In this document: positions 1 to 8,242 of the stretch, piece after piece
Position numbering within the stretch: the first letter of the stretch is position 1
Layout: every line of letters begins with the position of its first letter
NCBI GenBank assembly: GCA_963827135.1
Contig: CAWGZX010000003.1
Coordinates: 1-64,000 of the forward strand
Direction of reading: 5' to 3'
DNA: 64,000 nucleotides
Source of the DNA: JAJRAN01 sp963827135
Lineage (GTDB): Archaea > Thermoplasmatota > Thermoplasmata > Methanomassiliicoccales > UBA472
The notes under the pieces: generated by a model
The model's database searches: none
Seen by the model: only the letters and a program-made list of their open reading frames with translations
What the model was told of the DNA's origin: nothing
Program-made: the position numbers and the translations under genes

Positions 1-2
1 GG

Positions 3-1364
3 TACAGGTTCGCGGACCTGGTCGATGTCATCGTGGCCTCGAAGAAAGGGCTCTCCCCCGAGAGGCCGGTGCACCTGTTCGGCGCCGGGCATCCCATGGT
101 CTTCTCCCTGGCCATCCTGCTGGGGTGCGACATGTTCGACTCCGCCTCCTACGCCAAGTTCGCCCGCGACGGCCGGATGATGTTCCCTGAGGGGACGTCC
201 CACCTCAGCGACATGAAGGGCCTGGACTGCGACTGCCCCGCCTGCCGGAATCATTCCATCGTGTCGCTGCAGCAGCTGCCCGAGCAAGAGAGGATAAGGA
301 CGTTGGCGCTGCACAACCTCCACGTATCTAAGAGGGAGATCGATAGGGCGAAGCGGGCCCTGCTAGAAGGCAACCTCTGGGAGCTGGTGGAGCGGCGCTG
401 CCGCGCTCATCCCGCCCTGCTGGACGCGCTTCGCGCCCTTGGCAAGCACAAGCAGTTCCTGGAGAGGTACGAGCCCCTTAGCCGCGAGGGCGCCTTCTTC
501 TACACCGGGCCAGAGTCCTTGGACCGGCCCGCCGCCTACCGCTACGAGAGGCGCTATTTCGAGAGGTACGAGAAGCCGCCGCAGCAGTTGAGCGTGGTAT
601 TTCAGGATGCCGAGCGCCCCTACTCCCGCGTCTACGCCAAGGAGATGCGCGACATCTCGCAGAGGGCGGACTCCCACTTCCTGGTGATCTCGCCGTTCGG
701 CCCGGTGCCGATGGAGCTGGACGAGGTCTATCCCATCGCCCAGTCCGTATTCCCGCGCCACAAGGACCGCGACGTGGAGGAGAGGGCGCGAGAGCTCATG
801 GAGCGCTTCTCCCACAGCCACGAGTACGGCGTCTCGATGCTGTACGAGGGGGAGGAGACCGCCTCCATGGTCGAGGCCTTGGGCGATCGCGGGAACGCGT
901 TCGACCTGGACCTCGCTCGCGTCAAAGCAGTGTCCGACTACCAGTTCGGGAAGGGCGCTGGAGCGCTGCTCCTCGATGGCAAGGTGGAGCTGGTCAAGTC
1001 CAAGAACACCAACAAGATCCGCAACGTCCTGGTCGACGGCGAGCACGTGCTGTCCATGAGGGCCCCGGACGGATTCTTCTCCCTGCGCCCCCCCGGCGCC
1101 AGGAGGTTGATGAAGGGGCTCGCCCCGCCCAAGCTCAGGGTCGTCGTGGCCGAGGACAGCGAGACCTACAACCGCGAGGGCAAGAACGTCTTCTGCCAAT
1201 TCGTTAAGGGCTGCGACCCCGACATCGTCCCCATGGACGAGGTGATCGTCGTCAACGAGAAGGACGAGATGCTGGCAATCGGCAGGGCGCTGATGAGCCG
1301 GGACGAGATGCTATCGTTCAAGAAAGGCCTAGCCGTCCGGGTCCGAGAGGGCATCAAGCTCTGA
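3..1364 (+). CDS. tgtA: Archaeal tRNA-guanine(15) transglycosylase, 5' part outside window
   Basis: The enzyme swaps guanine 15 in the tRNA D-loop for preQ0, the first tRNA-level step to archaeosine. The reading frame is open from base 3 with no start, so the N-terminus lies upstream of the window. Visible are the end of the TIM-barrel TGT domain (HLFGAGHP, LLGCDMFDSASYAKFARDGR), a zinc-type cluster CDCPACRNHS, and a C-terminal PUA-like domain (about the last 75 residues, from LRVVVAEDSE). The length and the extra C-terminal domains match the archaeal rather than the bacterial TGT. Its 3' end overlaps the convergent pcc1 gene by 36 nt. The preQ0 genes queD, queC and queE lie in the same window near 45 kb. 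Confidence 0.93.
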   Translation, partial: YRFADLVDVIVASKKGLSPERPVHLFGAGHPMVFSLAILLGCDMFDSASYAKFARDGRMMFPEGTSHLSDMKGLDCDCPACRNHSIVSLQQLPEQERIRTLALHNLHVSKREIDRAKRALLEGNLWELVERRCRAHPALLDALRALGKHKQFLERYEPLSREGAFFYTGPESLDRPAAYRYERRYFERYEKPPQQLSVVFQDAERPYSRVYAKEMRDISQRADSHFLVISPFGPVPMELDEVYPIAQSVFPRHKDRDVEERARELMERFSHSHEYGVSMLYEGEETASMVEALGDRGNAFDLDLARVKAVSDYQFGKGAGALLLDGKVELVKSKNTNKIRNVLVDGEHVLSMRAPDGFFSLRPPGARRLMKGLAPPKLRVVVAEDSETYNREGKNVFCQFVKGCDPDIVPMDEVIVVNEKDEMLAIGRALMSRDEMLSFKKGLAVRVREGIKL

Positions 1365-1658
1365 TGCGTCGGCCTCGCCCTTGACCACCTGGTCAGCCAC
1401 CTTGAGGCAGGCCATCAGGTCCTCGATGGTGTGGAGCATGGAGGGCGCGGTCGGGGCCGTGGAGGTGATGATCAGCCTTCTGCCCACCACCTCGGTGCTG
1501 GCAAACTCGCCGTTGTCCAGCGAGATGGCGCTCGCCACGTTCCTGGCCTGCCGCCCGCTCTCGTACTCCAGCTCGATCCTGCACTCGACCCGCACGCTGA
1601 GGTCAAGGCCCTCCGCCTTTAATACCGTTACTTCGACAGGAGACGAACGCGCCGGCAA
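1329..1658 (-). CDS. pcc1: KEOPS complex subunit Pcc1
   Basis: Pcc1 is the small dimerising subunit of KEOPS, which adds threonylcarbamoyl to adenosine 37 of ANN-decoding tRNAs (t6A). The 109-residue product has the family pattern of a beta strand with acidic start (VRVECRIELEYESGRQARNV), a central AISLDNGEF segment, and a helix ending in a hydrophobic LMACLKVADQVV stretch. The start read here is TTG; no ATG or GTG lies in frame near it. A weak AT-rich element precedes it on the minus strand. The gene is convergent with and overlaps tgtA by 36 nt. Family assignment is from pattern memory. Confidence 0.75.
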   Translation of the reverse strand: MPARSSPVEVTVLKAEGLDLSVRVECRIELEYESGRQARNVASAISLDNGEFASTEVVGRRLIITSTAPTAPSMLHTIEDLMACLKVADQVVKGEADASELDALSDPDG

Positions 1659-1713
1659 AGGTTATGTATCGTCCTAGCCCAAATCCCCGACGCTTAGGTA
1701 GGGGGCACGAGCG

Positions 1714-2232
1714 ATGGACTTGAGGGAGGCGATAGAGAAGAGGGCGAGCGTCCGGAGCTTCACCGAGGACCCAGTGCCGGACGAGCTGGTGATGGAGACC
1801 CTGCGCCTGGGGACGCTGGCGCCGTCGGCGGGCAACCTTCAGGCCCGCGATTTCGTGGTCGTCCGGGACGCGGACACCAAGGCCAGGCTCGCCAAGGCGG
1901 CCTTCGGCCAGGACTTCGTGGAGTACGTGCCGGTGGTGATAGTGTGCTGCGCCAACCTGGGGCGCATCCGCAACTATGGCATCCGCGGCACGGACCTCTA
2001 TTGCCTGCAGGATGTGGCCGCCAGCGTGGAGAACATGATGCTCCATGTCGCTTCGCAGGGCTTCGGCTCATGCTGGGTAGGAGCCTTCGACGAGAGCCAG
2101 GTAGTGAAGATTCTCGGCCTGCCAGAGAACGTCAGGCCTGTCGTGCTGCTACCGATCGGCGTTCCTAAGGACACTTCGAGGAGGACGCCTCGGATGAAGC
2201 TAGACGCTGTGGTTCATAAGGAGAAGTGGTGA
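1714..2232 (+). CDS. Nitroreductase family FMN-dependent oxidoreductase
   Basis: A 172-residue protein of the nitroreductase/FMN reductase fold. The N-terminal motif is EAIEKRASVRSFTEDPVP with the FMN-binding RxSxR pattern, then APSAGNLQARDF, and a C-terminal GSCWVGAFDE and LPIGVPKD. These proteins bind FMN as homodimers and reduce nitro compounds, quinones or flavins with NAD(P)H; the substrate cannot be told from sequence. The ATG is preceded by GGTAGGGGG, a usable Shine-Dalgarno. It runs divergently from pcc1 and its stop lies 4 nt from the end of a convergent tRNA gene. Confidence 0.88.
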   Translation: MDLREAIEKRASVRSFTEDPVPDELVMETLRLGTLAPSAGNLQARDFVVVRDADTKARLAKAAFGQDFVEYVPVVIVCCANLGRIRNYGIRGTDLYCLQDVAASVENMMLHVASQGFGSCWVGAFDESQVVKILGLPENVRPVVLLPIGVPKDTSRRTPRMKLDAVVHKEKW

Positions 2233-2236
2233 GGAG

Positions 2237-2309
2237 TAGCCCCGGGCAGATTCGAACTGCCGTCGCCGGCTCCAAAGGCCAGCATGATTGACCACTACAC
2301 CACGGGGCT
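2237..2309 (-). tRNA. tRNA-Gln (anticodon TTG)
   Basis: The minus strand folds as a cloverleaf: acceptor AGCCCCG pairs with CGGGGCT, the anticodon stem CTGGC pairs with GCCGG around the loop CTTTGGA (anticodon TTG), and the T arm GGCAGTTCGAATCTGCC contains GTTCGAATC. The discriminator base is A. CCA is not encoded. No intron is seen. In archaea this tRNA is charged with glutamate and then amidated by GatDE. Confidence 0.93.
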
Positions 2310-2399
2310 CTGTCCCCCTCGATTGGCCTTCGGATATTAAAGATTAGGTGAGAGGATTCAGCGCTCAGGTTAATTATCGCGCATTCCCTCCAGGTCAGG

Positions 2400-3572
2400 A
2401 TGGCGGACCTCAGAAGGGTGCTGATATATGCCTGCGCCTTCATCGGCACCTTCACATCCAACGCCGTCCTGGCGCTGATACCGGAGCTCCGCGGCTACTT
2501 CCAGGCGTCGACGGCCGAGGTGCTCCTGTCCATCAGCTTCTATATGGTCTTCTTCGCCTTCTTCTCCCTCTTCACCGGCTCGATCTCCGACCTCATCGGC
2601 AGGAAGAAGATCCTGGTGATCGGCCTGGTCGTGTACTCGGCCGGCTGCGCCATGACCGCGCTCTCCACCGGGCTCCCGCTGTTCTACGCCAGCCGAGCGG
2701 TGCAGGGACTGGGCTTCGCCTTCGTCCAGCCGGTCATGGTGGCGGTCCTGGGGGATGTAGTGAGCCCTGGTGAGAAAGGAAGGACCATGGGCTGGCTCAC
2801 GGCCGCGACCACCGGCGGGGTGATGCTCGGTCCGCTGATCGCCGGGTTCGCGGCGGAGGTGGACTGGCGCCTGGCCTTCATTATGATAGGCATATTCTCC
2901 ATCACCCTCGCCCTGCTGATCCAAGCCCTGCTCCACCTACCCAGGACCTCAGACCAGGGGACAAGCCCTGGCTCGCTCAGGTCCAACATGGCCATGGCGG
3001 CGCGGAGGCTGGGGGTGGTTATGCTCGCCGCCACCGGCTTCCTGCACATGCTGGTCTGGATAGCGACCCAGGCCTTCGCCTCGGACAGCCTGGGACAGGA
3101 GTTCTCCGCCTCCTCGCAGGTCATCGGCGAGGTACTGGCCTTCGCCGGGCTCTGCAGCATCGCCGCCTCGCGCCTCGGTGGAGGGATGGCGGACCGCTTC
3201 GGGAGGTACATCCCCGTGGTCATCGGCACCTCCGTCATGGTCCTCTCCCTCGTGGCCATGTTCCTGTGGATCCCCAGCATCGTGGTCTACGCGATCTACC
3301 TGGCCATATTCGCGGCCGGGTCGGCGATATCCTGGGCGTCGCTGCTTACCTTGACGGTGGAGCTTCTGCCAGGTCTAAGGGGCACGGTGTCATCCATGTT
3401 CACGAGCGCGGGTTTCATCGGAGGGGCCCTTGCGGCCATAGTCCTCGCCCCGGTCCAGACCTATTGGGGCACGTCCGCTGTACATTTGGCGAGCGCTGCG
3501 CTTTGCTCGCTCATCTTCGTCACTATAGCCTTCGTGAGGAGGGACGTCAGAGCCCATGCTCAATCTGGATGA
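2400..3572 (+). CDS. MFS transporter, drug-efflux-like
   Basis: A 390-residue inner-membrane carrier with about 12 hydrophobic segments. The A-motif between TM2 and TM3 reads GSISDLIGRKKILV, and a second copy between TM8 and TM9 reads GGMADRFGRYIPV. This marks it as a major facilitator, most like Bcr/CflA or DHA1-type proton-driven efflux pumps. The substrate is unknown. The ATG at 2400 follows a short leader with only a weak AGGTCAGG element. It ends 5 nt before the convergent methylthiotransferase gene. Confidence 0.88.
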   Translation: MADLRRVLIYACAFIGTFTSNAVLALIPELRGYFQASTAEVLLSISFYMVFFAFFSLFTGSISDLIGRKKILVIGLVVYSAGCAMTALSTGLPLFYASRAVQGLGFAFVQPVMVAVLGDVVSPGEKGRTMGWLTAATTGGVMLGPLIAGFAAEVDWRLAFIMIGIFSITLALLIQALLHLPRTSDQGTSPGSLRSNMAMAARRLGVVMLAATGFLHMLVWIATQAFASDSLGQEFSASSQVIGEVLAFAGLCSIAASRLGGGMADRFGRYIPVVIGTSVMVLSLVAMFLWIPSIVVYAIYLAIFAAGSAISWASLLTLTVELLPGLRGTVSSMFTSAGFIGGALAAIVLAPVQTYWGTSAVHLASAALCSLIFVTIAFVRRDVRAHAQSG

Positions 3573-3577
3573 TCATA

Positions 3578-4825
3578 CTAAAGGTCCTCGACCTTGGCCA
3601 GCAGGTGCGTGGCCGTCGAGCCTGTGATCGTGAGCCGGAGCCTGTCGCCCATATGTTGCGGGCCCTGGACGACGATCGGGACGTATCCATCGTCGCGGCA
3701 GATGACCGTGGAGCCCTTGCCTGGTTCGGTGACGAGCGCGTCGACCGCCTCCCCCTTTCGGGCGGCGTTGATTTCCGCGGCTATCTCGAAGCGCAGCCTG
3801 GCCATCTCTCGGGATCGATCCTTGGCGATCCTGCTGACCACCTGTCCCTTCATGTCCGCCGCCTCGGTGCCTGGTCTCGAGGAGAACCTGGTCACGTTGA
3901 GTATGCTCGGCCTGATCCTCTTGATGAGGTCGATGGTCGACCTGTGGTCCTCATCCCTCTCTCCGGGGAAGCCGATGATGACGTCGCTGGACAGGGTCAG
4001 GTTCGGATGCTCGTGCCGGAAGCTCTGCACCTGCCCTTCGAACTCTCTCGTCGAATAGCCTCGGCCCATGCCCTCCAGGATCCGGTCGCTCCCGGTCTGG
4101 ACCGGCAGATGCAGGAACTTGTAGACCTTGGGCGAGCGGTACTGCTCGATCAGCGAACCTAGGATGTCGCGCAGGCTGTCTGGGTTCATCATTCCCACGC
4201 GGACGCGGAAGTCCCCAGGGACCATCGCTACCTCCTGCAATAGATGAGGGAGGTCGGTCCCGATGTCGAAGCCATAGCATCCAGTGTCCTGAGCGGTCAG
4301 CAGCACCTCCTTGCTCCCGCTCCCTACGACCTTCCTCACGGAGGAGACGATCCTCTCCGGAGGATAGCTGGCCAAAGTCCCCCTGGCCAGCCTGGTAATG
4401 CAGTAGGAGCAAGAGCCAAGACAGCCCTGGGCGATGGGGACGACCGCGGTCACTCCCCATCCAGGCTCGGGGAAGAACAGGCCGCGCCCGGTCCCGAACC
4501 TCATTCGCATCTCCTCCTCGAAGCGGTCGTAGTCTAAGGGGGCGAGGACCAGCGCCTTTGGGAACGTGTCCAGGACCTCGTCTCGCATGACGGACGCCAT
4601 GCAGCCGGTGACGACCAGGTCCTTGCCCTGCTCGCGCAGGTGCCTCATCCTCTTCAGGATCTTGAGCTCGGTGGCCTTGATGACCGCGCAGGTGTTGATG
4701 ACCGCGACGTCCGCCTCCTCGCAGGTCTCAACCAGCTTGTAGCCCAGCTTGAAAAGCGTCTGCTCCAACAGCAGGCCCTCTCCCTGGTTCATGGTGCAGC
4801 CGTAGGTCTCCACGCAGACGCGCAC
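3578..4825 (-). CDS. tRNA t6A37 methylthiotransferase (MiaB/MtaB family radical SAM)
   Basis: This radical SAM enzyme is expected to add a methylthio group to t6A37 (giving ms2t6A). The N-terminal UPF0004 domain has the three auxiliary cluster cysteines C10, C46 and C75. The radical SAM triad sits in CLGSCSYC at C135, C139 and C142. A C-terminal TRAM-like domain covers roughly the last 65 residues (from KGEAVDALVTEPG). 415 residues is normal for the archaeal/eukaryotic branch. The start ATG opens directly on MRVCVETYGCTMNQ, the usual N-terminus. It is functionally linked to KEOPS (pcc1 at 1.3 kb), which makes its substrate. Confidence 0.9.
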   Translation of the reverse strand: MRVCVETYGCTMNQGEGLLLEQTLFKLGYKLVETCEEADVAVINTCAVIKATELKILKRMRHLREQGKDLVVTGCMASVMRDEVLDTFPKALVLAPLDYDRFEEEMRMRFGTGRGLFFPEPGWGVTAVVPIAQGCLGSCSYCITRLARGTLASYPPERIVSSVRKVVGSGSKEVLLTAQDTGCYGFDIGTDLPHLLQEVAMVPGDFRVRVGMMNPDSLRDILGSLIEQYRSPKVYKFLHLPVQTGSDRILEGMGRGYSTREFEGQVQSFRHEHPNLTLSSDVIIGFPGERDEDHRSTIDLIKRIRPSILNVTRFSSRPGTEAADMKGQVVSRIAKDRSREMARLRFEIAAEINAARKGEAVDALVTEPGKGSTVICRDDGYVPIVVQGPQHMGDRLRLTITGSTATHLLAKVEDL

Positions 4826-4942
4826 GCCTCTCCCTATCCCGCTCCGGATATATCACTGTCGAGGGGCAGCGTCCCTTCTCCTCGACCCGTCTTCGATAGA
4901 TTTATTCCGCATCAGCTCTTCCTCGCAACCAGGGTCGAGCAC

Positions 4943-5425
4943 ATGAAAGGTATCGTCGCGTACGACAGCGTGCACGGATCGACCAAGGCGGCCGCGGAGG
5001 CCATCGCCGAGGAGATCAGGTCCGAAGGGCACGAGGCTCAGATCATTTATGTTAAGGAATGGTCCAAGGGACCCTTGACCGGGGACTTCCTCCTCATCGG
5101 CTCCCCGACCAGGGGAGGCAAGATGACCAAGGAGGCCAAGGAGTTCATCGACTCCCTGGACCCAGGGTATTGGAAGGGCAAGAAGGTCGTCACCTTCGAT
5201 ACGGTGGGACCGTTATCCAAGGACGCGGAGAAGCGCAGGCAGACCCTAGCCTCGCTGAACGACAAGAACGCGGCCGGTAAGATGAAGGAAGCTTTGGAGT
5301 CGCGAGGGGTCCGCGTCGAGAGGATGATGCACTTCGCCGTCGTGGGCATGTGGGGGCCCTTGGCGCCTGACGGCCCGGAGATGGCCAAGGAGCAGACCAG
5401 GGGGTTCCTGGCAGGGCTTCGTTGA
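4943..5425 (+). CDS. Flavodoxin family protein
   Basis: A 160-residue single-domain flavodoxin-like protein. It begins MKGIVAYDSVHGSTKAAAEA, where the SVHGSTKA loop is the FMN phosphate-binding site, and has the GSPTRGGKMTKEAKEF loop that usually contacts the isoalloxazine. I chose ATG 4943 rather than a far upstream in-frame ATG, because the flavodoxin fold starts there and an AT-rich TATA-like element (GATAGATTTATT, near 4895) lies just upstream. The role is probably low-potential electron transfer or quinone/disulfide reduction; the partner is unknown. Confidence 0.85.
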   Translation: MKGIVAYDSVHGSTKAAAEAIAEEIRSEGHEAQIIYVKEWSKGPLTGDFLLIGSPTRGGKMTKEAKEFIDSLDPGYWKGKKVVTFDTVGPLSKDAEKRRQTLASLNDKNAAGKMKEALESRGVRVERMMHFAVVGMWGPLAPDGPEMAKEQTRGFLAGLR

Positions 5426-5475
5426 CCGCCGTCATTGGACATGATGCATCGAGCAGTTATCTACGGACATTTGGG

Positions 5476-5499
5476 CACGGTCATGACTTGATGGCCGTG
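5476..5499 (+). terminator. Hairpin between flavodoxin and aldehyde dehydrogenase genes
   Basis: CACGGTCAT and ATGGCCGTG can form a 9-bp stem (one T-G wobble) with a 6-nt loop, followed by TTTC. It lies 50 nt after the flavodoxin stop, so it may be a terminator, but the T tract is short. It could instead be part of the next promoter region. Confidence 0.35.
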
Positions 5500-5542
5500 T
5501 TTCAAATACCGGAAGCCGCTTAGCAATCAGCTGGTAATCTAG

Positions 5543-7126
5543 ATGCCCTTCGTACACGAAAGCACCTGGAGCAATCTCTCATCGAAGCATGGCGAGCCAG
5601 AGCCGAACGCCCGCTACGAGAAGGCCGTGGAGAAGCTCGTTTCCGATCTATCTGGTGGAGCGAAGGCTCATTCCAACTTCATTTCGGGCAAGGAGCGCCT
5701 GGCCTCGGCATATTTCACTACAACTAGTCCGGTCGACTCGACCATCGCAATCGGGAGCTTCCCCAAAGGCAGTGCCGATGACGCCTCGGACGCGGTGGAG
5801 GCGGCCTCCGATGCCTTCGATGATTGGCGACGAACGGACCTGAGCGAGCGCCTCAGGGTCCTTAGGAGGGCAGCGGATGTCATCCGTACCGAGAAGTTCG
5901 ACCTGGCGGCCTTGCTCACACTGACCAACGGCAAGGTCCGGAGGGAGGCTATAGGCGAGGTGGACATGGCGATTGACTACCTCGAATATTACGCCGCCGA
6001 GATGGAGAGGAACGATGGCTTCGACCGTGAGATGCCGCCGATATCCGCTCAGGAGCGGGCGAGAAATGTCTTCCTGCCTTACGGGCCATGGGCGGTGGTC
6101 TGCCCGTTCAATTTCCCCTTCGGCATCACCATGGGCATGTTGGCTGGTGTATTGGTAACCGGCAACACCGCGGTTCTGAAACCGGCATCGCCATCCCCCG
6201 CGCCGGTCTACGCCATCTATGATGCCATGACTCGGGCTGGTCTGCCTCCCGGCGTCCTGAACTTGGTCTCTGGCTCGGGGCAGGAGGTGGGCGAGGCGCT
6301 GGTCAAGCACCCCAAGGTCGAAGGGGTGATCTTCACAGGTTCCAAGGAGGTCGGCCAATCCATTCTCAGGCACAACATCTACCGCAGGTATCCCATCCCG
6401 ACAATCCTCGAGCTCGGTGGCAAGAACGCAGCCATTGTGAGCGAGAAGGCCGACCTCGGTCGAGCGGTCCGAGGGGTCGTTTCCTCGGCCTTCGGATACA
6501 GCGGACAGAAGTGCGTTGCCTGCTCGCGGGTTTACGTCCACAAGGGCGTCTCCGAGGTTTTCCTTGACATGCTGGTCAATGAAACACGAGCGTTCAAGGT
6601 CGCGGACCCCCGGTCGGCCGAGGCTCGCACCGGCCCTGTGATCCACGAGGGAGCGGTGAAGAGCTATGAGAGAGCGGCATCGATCGCCATGAGGGAGGGA
6701 CGGATCATCACCGGAGGCAGGAGGCTGACCGACGGCGTAATGTCCAAGGGCTGCTACGTTGCTCCCACGGTCGTCACCGGTCTCCCGGACGGCCATGAGC
6801 TGGTCAGCAACGAGCTCTTCCTTCCATTCCTTTGCGTCCTTACCTACGATGACCTGGGGGACGCGATGGCCCGGGCCAATGGCGTGGATTACGGCCTCAC
6901 CGCCGGCATCTACACCGGGGACCAGAAGGAGATCGATCGCTTCCTGGTTGGGATCCAGGCGGGCATGGTCTATGTGAACGGTGCAAGGGGAGCGACCAAT
7001 GGCGCGATCACCGGCTCGCACTCCTTCGGAGGCTGGAAGGGCAGTGGGTCGACGGGCAGGGGGTCGGGGGACATCTACTACCTATTGCAGTTCATGAGGC
7101 AGCAGGGAAGAGCCTTGATCAGGTAG
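5543..7126 (+). CDS. Aldehyde dehydrogenase family, 1-pyrroline-5-carboxylate dehydrogenase-like
   Basis: A 527-residue NAD(P)-dependent aldehyde dehydrogenase. Visible motifs are PFNFPFG (Asn190), LELGGKNAAIV (general-base Glu290) and GYSGQKC with the catalytic Cys324. The FGYSGQKCVACSR form and the length are typical of delta-1-pyrroline-5-carboxylate (glutamate semialdehyde) dehydrogenases. No proline dehydrogenase lies nearby, so other semialdehyde substrates remain possible. A TATA-like TTCAAATACC lies about 35 nt before the ATG, suggesting a very short leader. The stop overlaps the end of the convergent membrane-protein gene by 8 nt. Confidence 0.87.
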   Translation: MPFVHESTWSNLSSKHGEPEPNARYEKAVEKLVSDLSGGAKAHSNFISGKERLASAYFTTTSPVDSTIAIGSFPKGSADDASDAVEAASDAFDDWRRTDLSERLRVLRRAADVIRTEKFDLAALLTLTNGKVRREAIGEVDMAIDYLEYYAAEMERNDGFDREMPPISAQERARNVFLPYGPWAVVCPFNFPFGITMGMLAGVLVTGNTAVLKPASPSPAPVYAIYDAMTRAGLPPGVLNLVSGSGQEVGEALVKHPKVEGVIFTGSKEVGQSILRHNIYRRYPIPTILELGGKNAAIVSEKADLGRAVRGVVSSAFGYSGQKCVACSRVYVHKGVSEVFLDMLVNETRAFKVADPRSAEARTGPVIHEGAVKSYERAASIAMREGRIITGGRRLTDGVMSKGCYVAPTVVTGLPDGHELVSNELFLPFLCVLTYDDLGDAMARANGVDYGLTAGIYTGDQKEIDRFLVGIQAGMVYVNGARGATNGAITGSHSFGGWKGSGSTGRGSGDIYYLLQFMRQQGRALIR

Positions 7127-7730
7127 CCTGGGCATTGATCGTTTCGATAGGAACGACGTCCACATCCATCCCCATCAACCTCGCCAGGACCTTGTTCTCC
7201 ATCCTTATCTCCATGGGATCGAAGAGCAGGACATCTATCGGTCGCCAGAGGGCGATCCAACCGACGATGTAGAAACCCTCGCTGATGGCGAGCGCCAATA
7301 TCGGGCTCATCTCGACGAAGAACTCCATGCCGAACACCACGCCGAGGGCTATGAAGAAGAACAGGACTATCAGGGCATAAGGCAGCTGGCGCCTCCCCCT
7401 CTTCTGGATTTGTATTATGCGATTGTTGTTGTCCTCGATCATCCGAGTCCCAAACTTGGAGATCAATGCCTTTGCTTGGGAGGCGGTCTCCGGGGAAACC
7501 TTATCGGTCGGCATCCTCAGGATGAGGCGGTATCTCTTCCCCTTCCTGGTCTTGAGGGGCTTATGTATCTTGATCATCCTTTCCACGGCGGATTCGCCCA
7601 GGTATTCCATCGGCCTGTCGGAGAAAGGGTCCTGCTCAGGTGCGGTCACCAGATGGCGAATATCGTCGATCTCGATCTCGAAAACCGCCTCTGCCTCGGT
7701 CTCTGTAAATCTCTCGTTGAAGCCTGACAT
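7119..7730 (-). CDS. Hypothetical membrane protein with cytoplasmic N-terminal domain
   Basis: No family recognised. About 203 residues: a charged N-terminal half (FEIEIDDIRHLV, KTRKGKRYRLILRMPTD) followed by two hydrophobic segments (ALIVLFFFIALGVVFGMEFF and a second around ISEGFYIVGWIALW). I chose ATG 7730 over an in-frame codon 31 residues upstream because GGAGGAGCGTC directly precedes it, a strong Shine-Dalgarno. It is divergent from a zinc-ribbon membrane protein. Confidence 0.7.
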   Translation of the reverse strand: MSGFNERFTETEAEAVFEIEIDDIRHLVTAPEQDPFSDRPMEYLGESAVERMIKIHKPLKTRKGKRYRLILRMPTDKVSPETASQAKALISKFGTRMIEDNNNRIIQIQKRGRRQLPYALIVLFFFIALGVVFGMEFFVEMSPILALAISEGFYIVGWIALWRPIDVLLFDPMEIRMENKVLARLMGMDVDVVPIETINAQAT

Positions 7731-7882
7731 GACGCTCCTCCGCCATGACGCGGATTGGAGACCGCATATGGGCTTACGCTCATTTGATGGTTTGTAGGTC
7801 CTCGAGATCCTGATGGATGGCAAGTGTTATTACTGCTAGGCTTCATGGTCAGTACCGTGGCCGACCTCGAGGGATTAATTTG

Positions 7883-8176
7883 GTGAAGTGCAGCCGGTGC
7901 GGCAAGGACAACCAGCCCGAGGCGGTCTACTGCGACAATTGTGGAATTCCCGTCCACAAGGAACAAGCTGAGTCTCTCGGGACGGGCTACCAGTCGAGGC
8001 TGATGTTCATCGGTGGTATAATAGTGGGCTTCCTGTTGGTGGGTGTGGGGATCGTGCTCAGCCTCTACGCCGCGAACTTCGGGATGTCCGGGAGCGAGAT
8101 CGTGGGGTACGTGATGCTGGTGGGAGGCATCATCGTTCTAGGTGTAGCATTCCTCATGTTCGGGCGGAATAAATAG
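7883..8176 (+). CDS. Zinc-ribbon membrane protein
   Basis: A small protein with an N-terminal zinc ribbon of two CxxC pairs (KCSRCGKDNQPEAVYCDNCG) followed by two transmembrane helices (MFIGGIIVGFLLVGVGIVLSL and VMLVGGIIVLGVAFLMF). I chose GTG 7883, with GAGGGA about 8 nt upstream, over an in-frame ATG 22 codons earlier, because the earlier segment is not like a zinc ribbon. TTG 7880 is an alternative. The function is unknown; such proteins are common in archaea. Confidence 0.7.
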   Translation: MKCSRCGKDNQPEAVYCDNCGIPVHKEQAESLGTGYQSRLMFIGGIIVGFLLVGVGIVLSLYAANFGMSGSEIVGYVMLVGGIIVLGVAFLMFGRNK

Positions 8177-8242
8177 CGACGATCATGAAACGCCAATGCG
8201 GTATCGGTCGGCTGAAGCCTGCCAACGAAGGATGCCATAGCC

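Noticed and set aside
3266..4162. 298-codon plus-strand open frame over the MFS/methylthiotransferase junction
   Set aside because: Overlaps two well-supported genes and lacks any recognisable motif.
5648..7021. 457-codon minus-strand open frame opposite the aldehyde dehydrogenase
   Set aside because: Fully antisense to a gene with intact active-site residues; no family pattern.
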